Assembly (NCBI GenBank): GCA_028288315.1
Contig: JAQBNY010000003.1
Location: forward strand, 1 to 5,687
DNA from: Mucilaginibacter sp.
GTDB taxonomy: Bacteria > Bacteroidota > Bacteroidia > Sphingobacteriales > Sphingobacteriaceae
Direction of reading: 5' to 3'
Length of the DNA: 5,687 nt
Below, one piece after another: positions 5,651-5,687 of this stretch. Every line of letters begins with the position of its first letter. The first letter of the stretch is position 1. The notes under the pieces were generated by a model that saw nothing but the letters and a program-made list of their open reading frames with translations, was not told where the DNA came from and made no database searches. A program made the translations under genes and the position numbers.

Positions 5651-5687
5651 ATGATATTAAAATTAACGGCGAATAAATTGAAAACTA

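Overview
The window is a chromosomal housekeeping segment of a Bacteroidota bacterium, most likely from the Sphingobacteriaceae (Mucilaginibacter/Pedobacter-like). This assignment rests on protein character (an RpoC tail followed by a DUF3467 gene; a CCA-adding enzyme with a fused HD domain), on the lack of clear Shine-Dalgarno sequences, and on matches to the Bacteroidota -7 promoter motif TAnnTTTG before several genes. Genus level is an inference, made without a database search.

Left half, plus strand: the 3' end of rpoC (1-281) closes with a strong intrinsic terminator (303-341). A DUF3467 gene (347-658) starts almost inside that terminator. A tight two-gene unit follows, rmlD (709-1569) and rmlA (1584-2447), which encode the last and first enzymes of dTDP-L-rhamnose synthesis. 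The two middle enzymes, RmlB and RmlC, are not in the window.

Right half, minus strand, convergent with the left: cca (5605-4190), a pRiA4b ORF-3-like protein with a very acidic tail (4157-3507), and miaA (3443-2514). Two of these three mature or modify tRNA: Cca builds or repairs the 3' CCA end and MiaA prenylates A37. The spacings of 32 and 63 bases allow one operon, but TAnnTTTG motifs before cca and before the ORF-3-like gene suggest extra promoters. The 66-base convergent gap (2448-2513) holds no convincing terminator.

No mobile element, CRISPR array, RNA gene or clear novel system was seen. The most unusual feature is that three genes have hairpins ending only a few bases before their start codons: DUF3467, miaA and cca. 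The miaA hairpin is a near-perfect palindrome built on GTCCATGG that may belong to a dispersed repeat family. No stretch longer than 300 bases lacks a gene.
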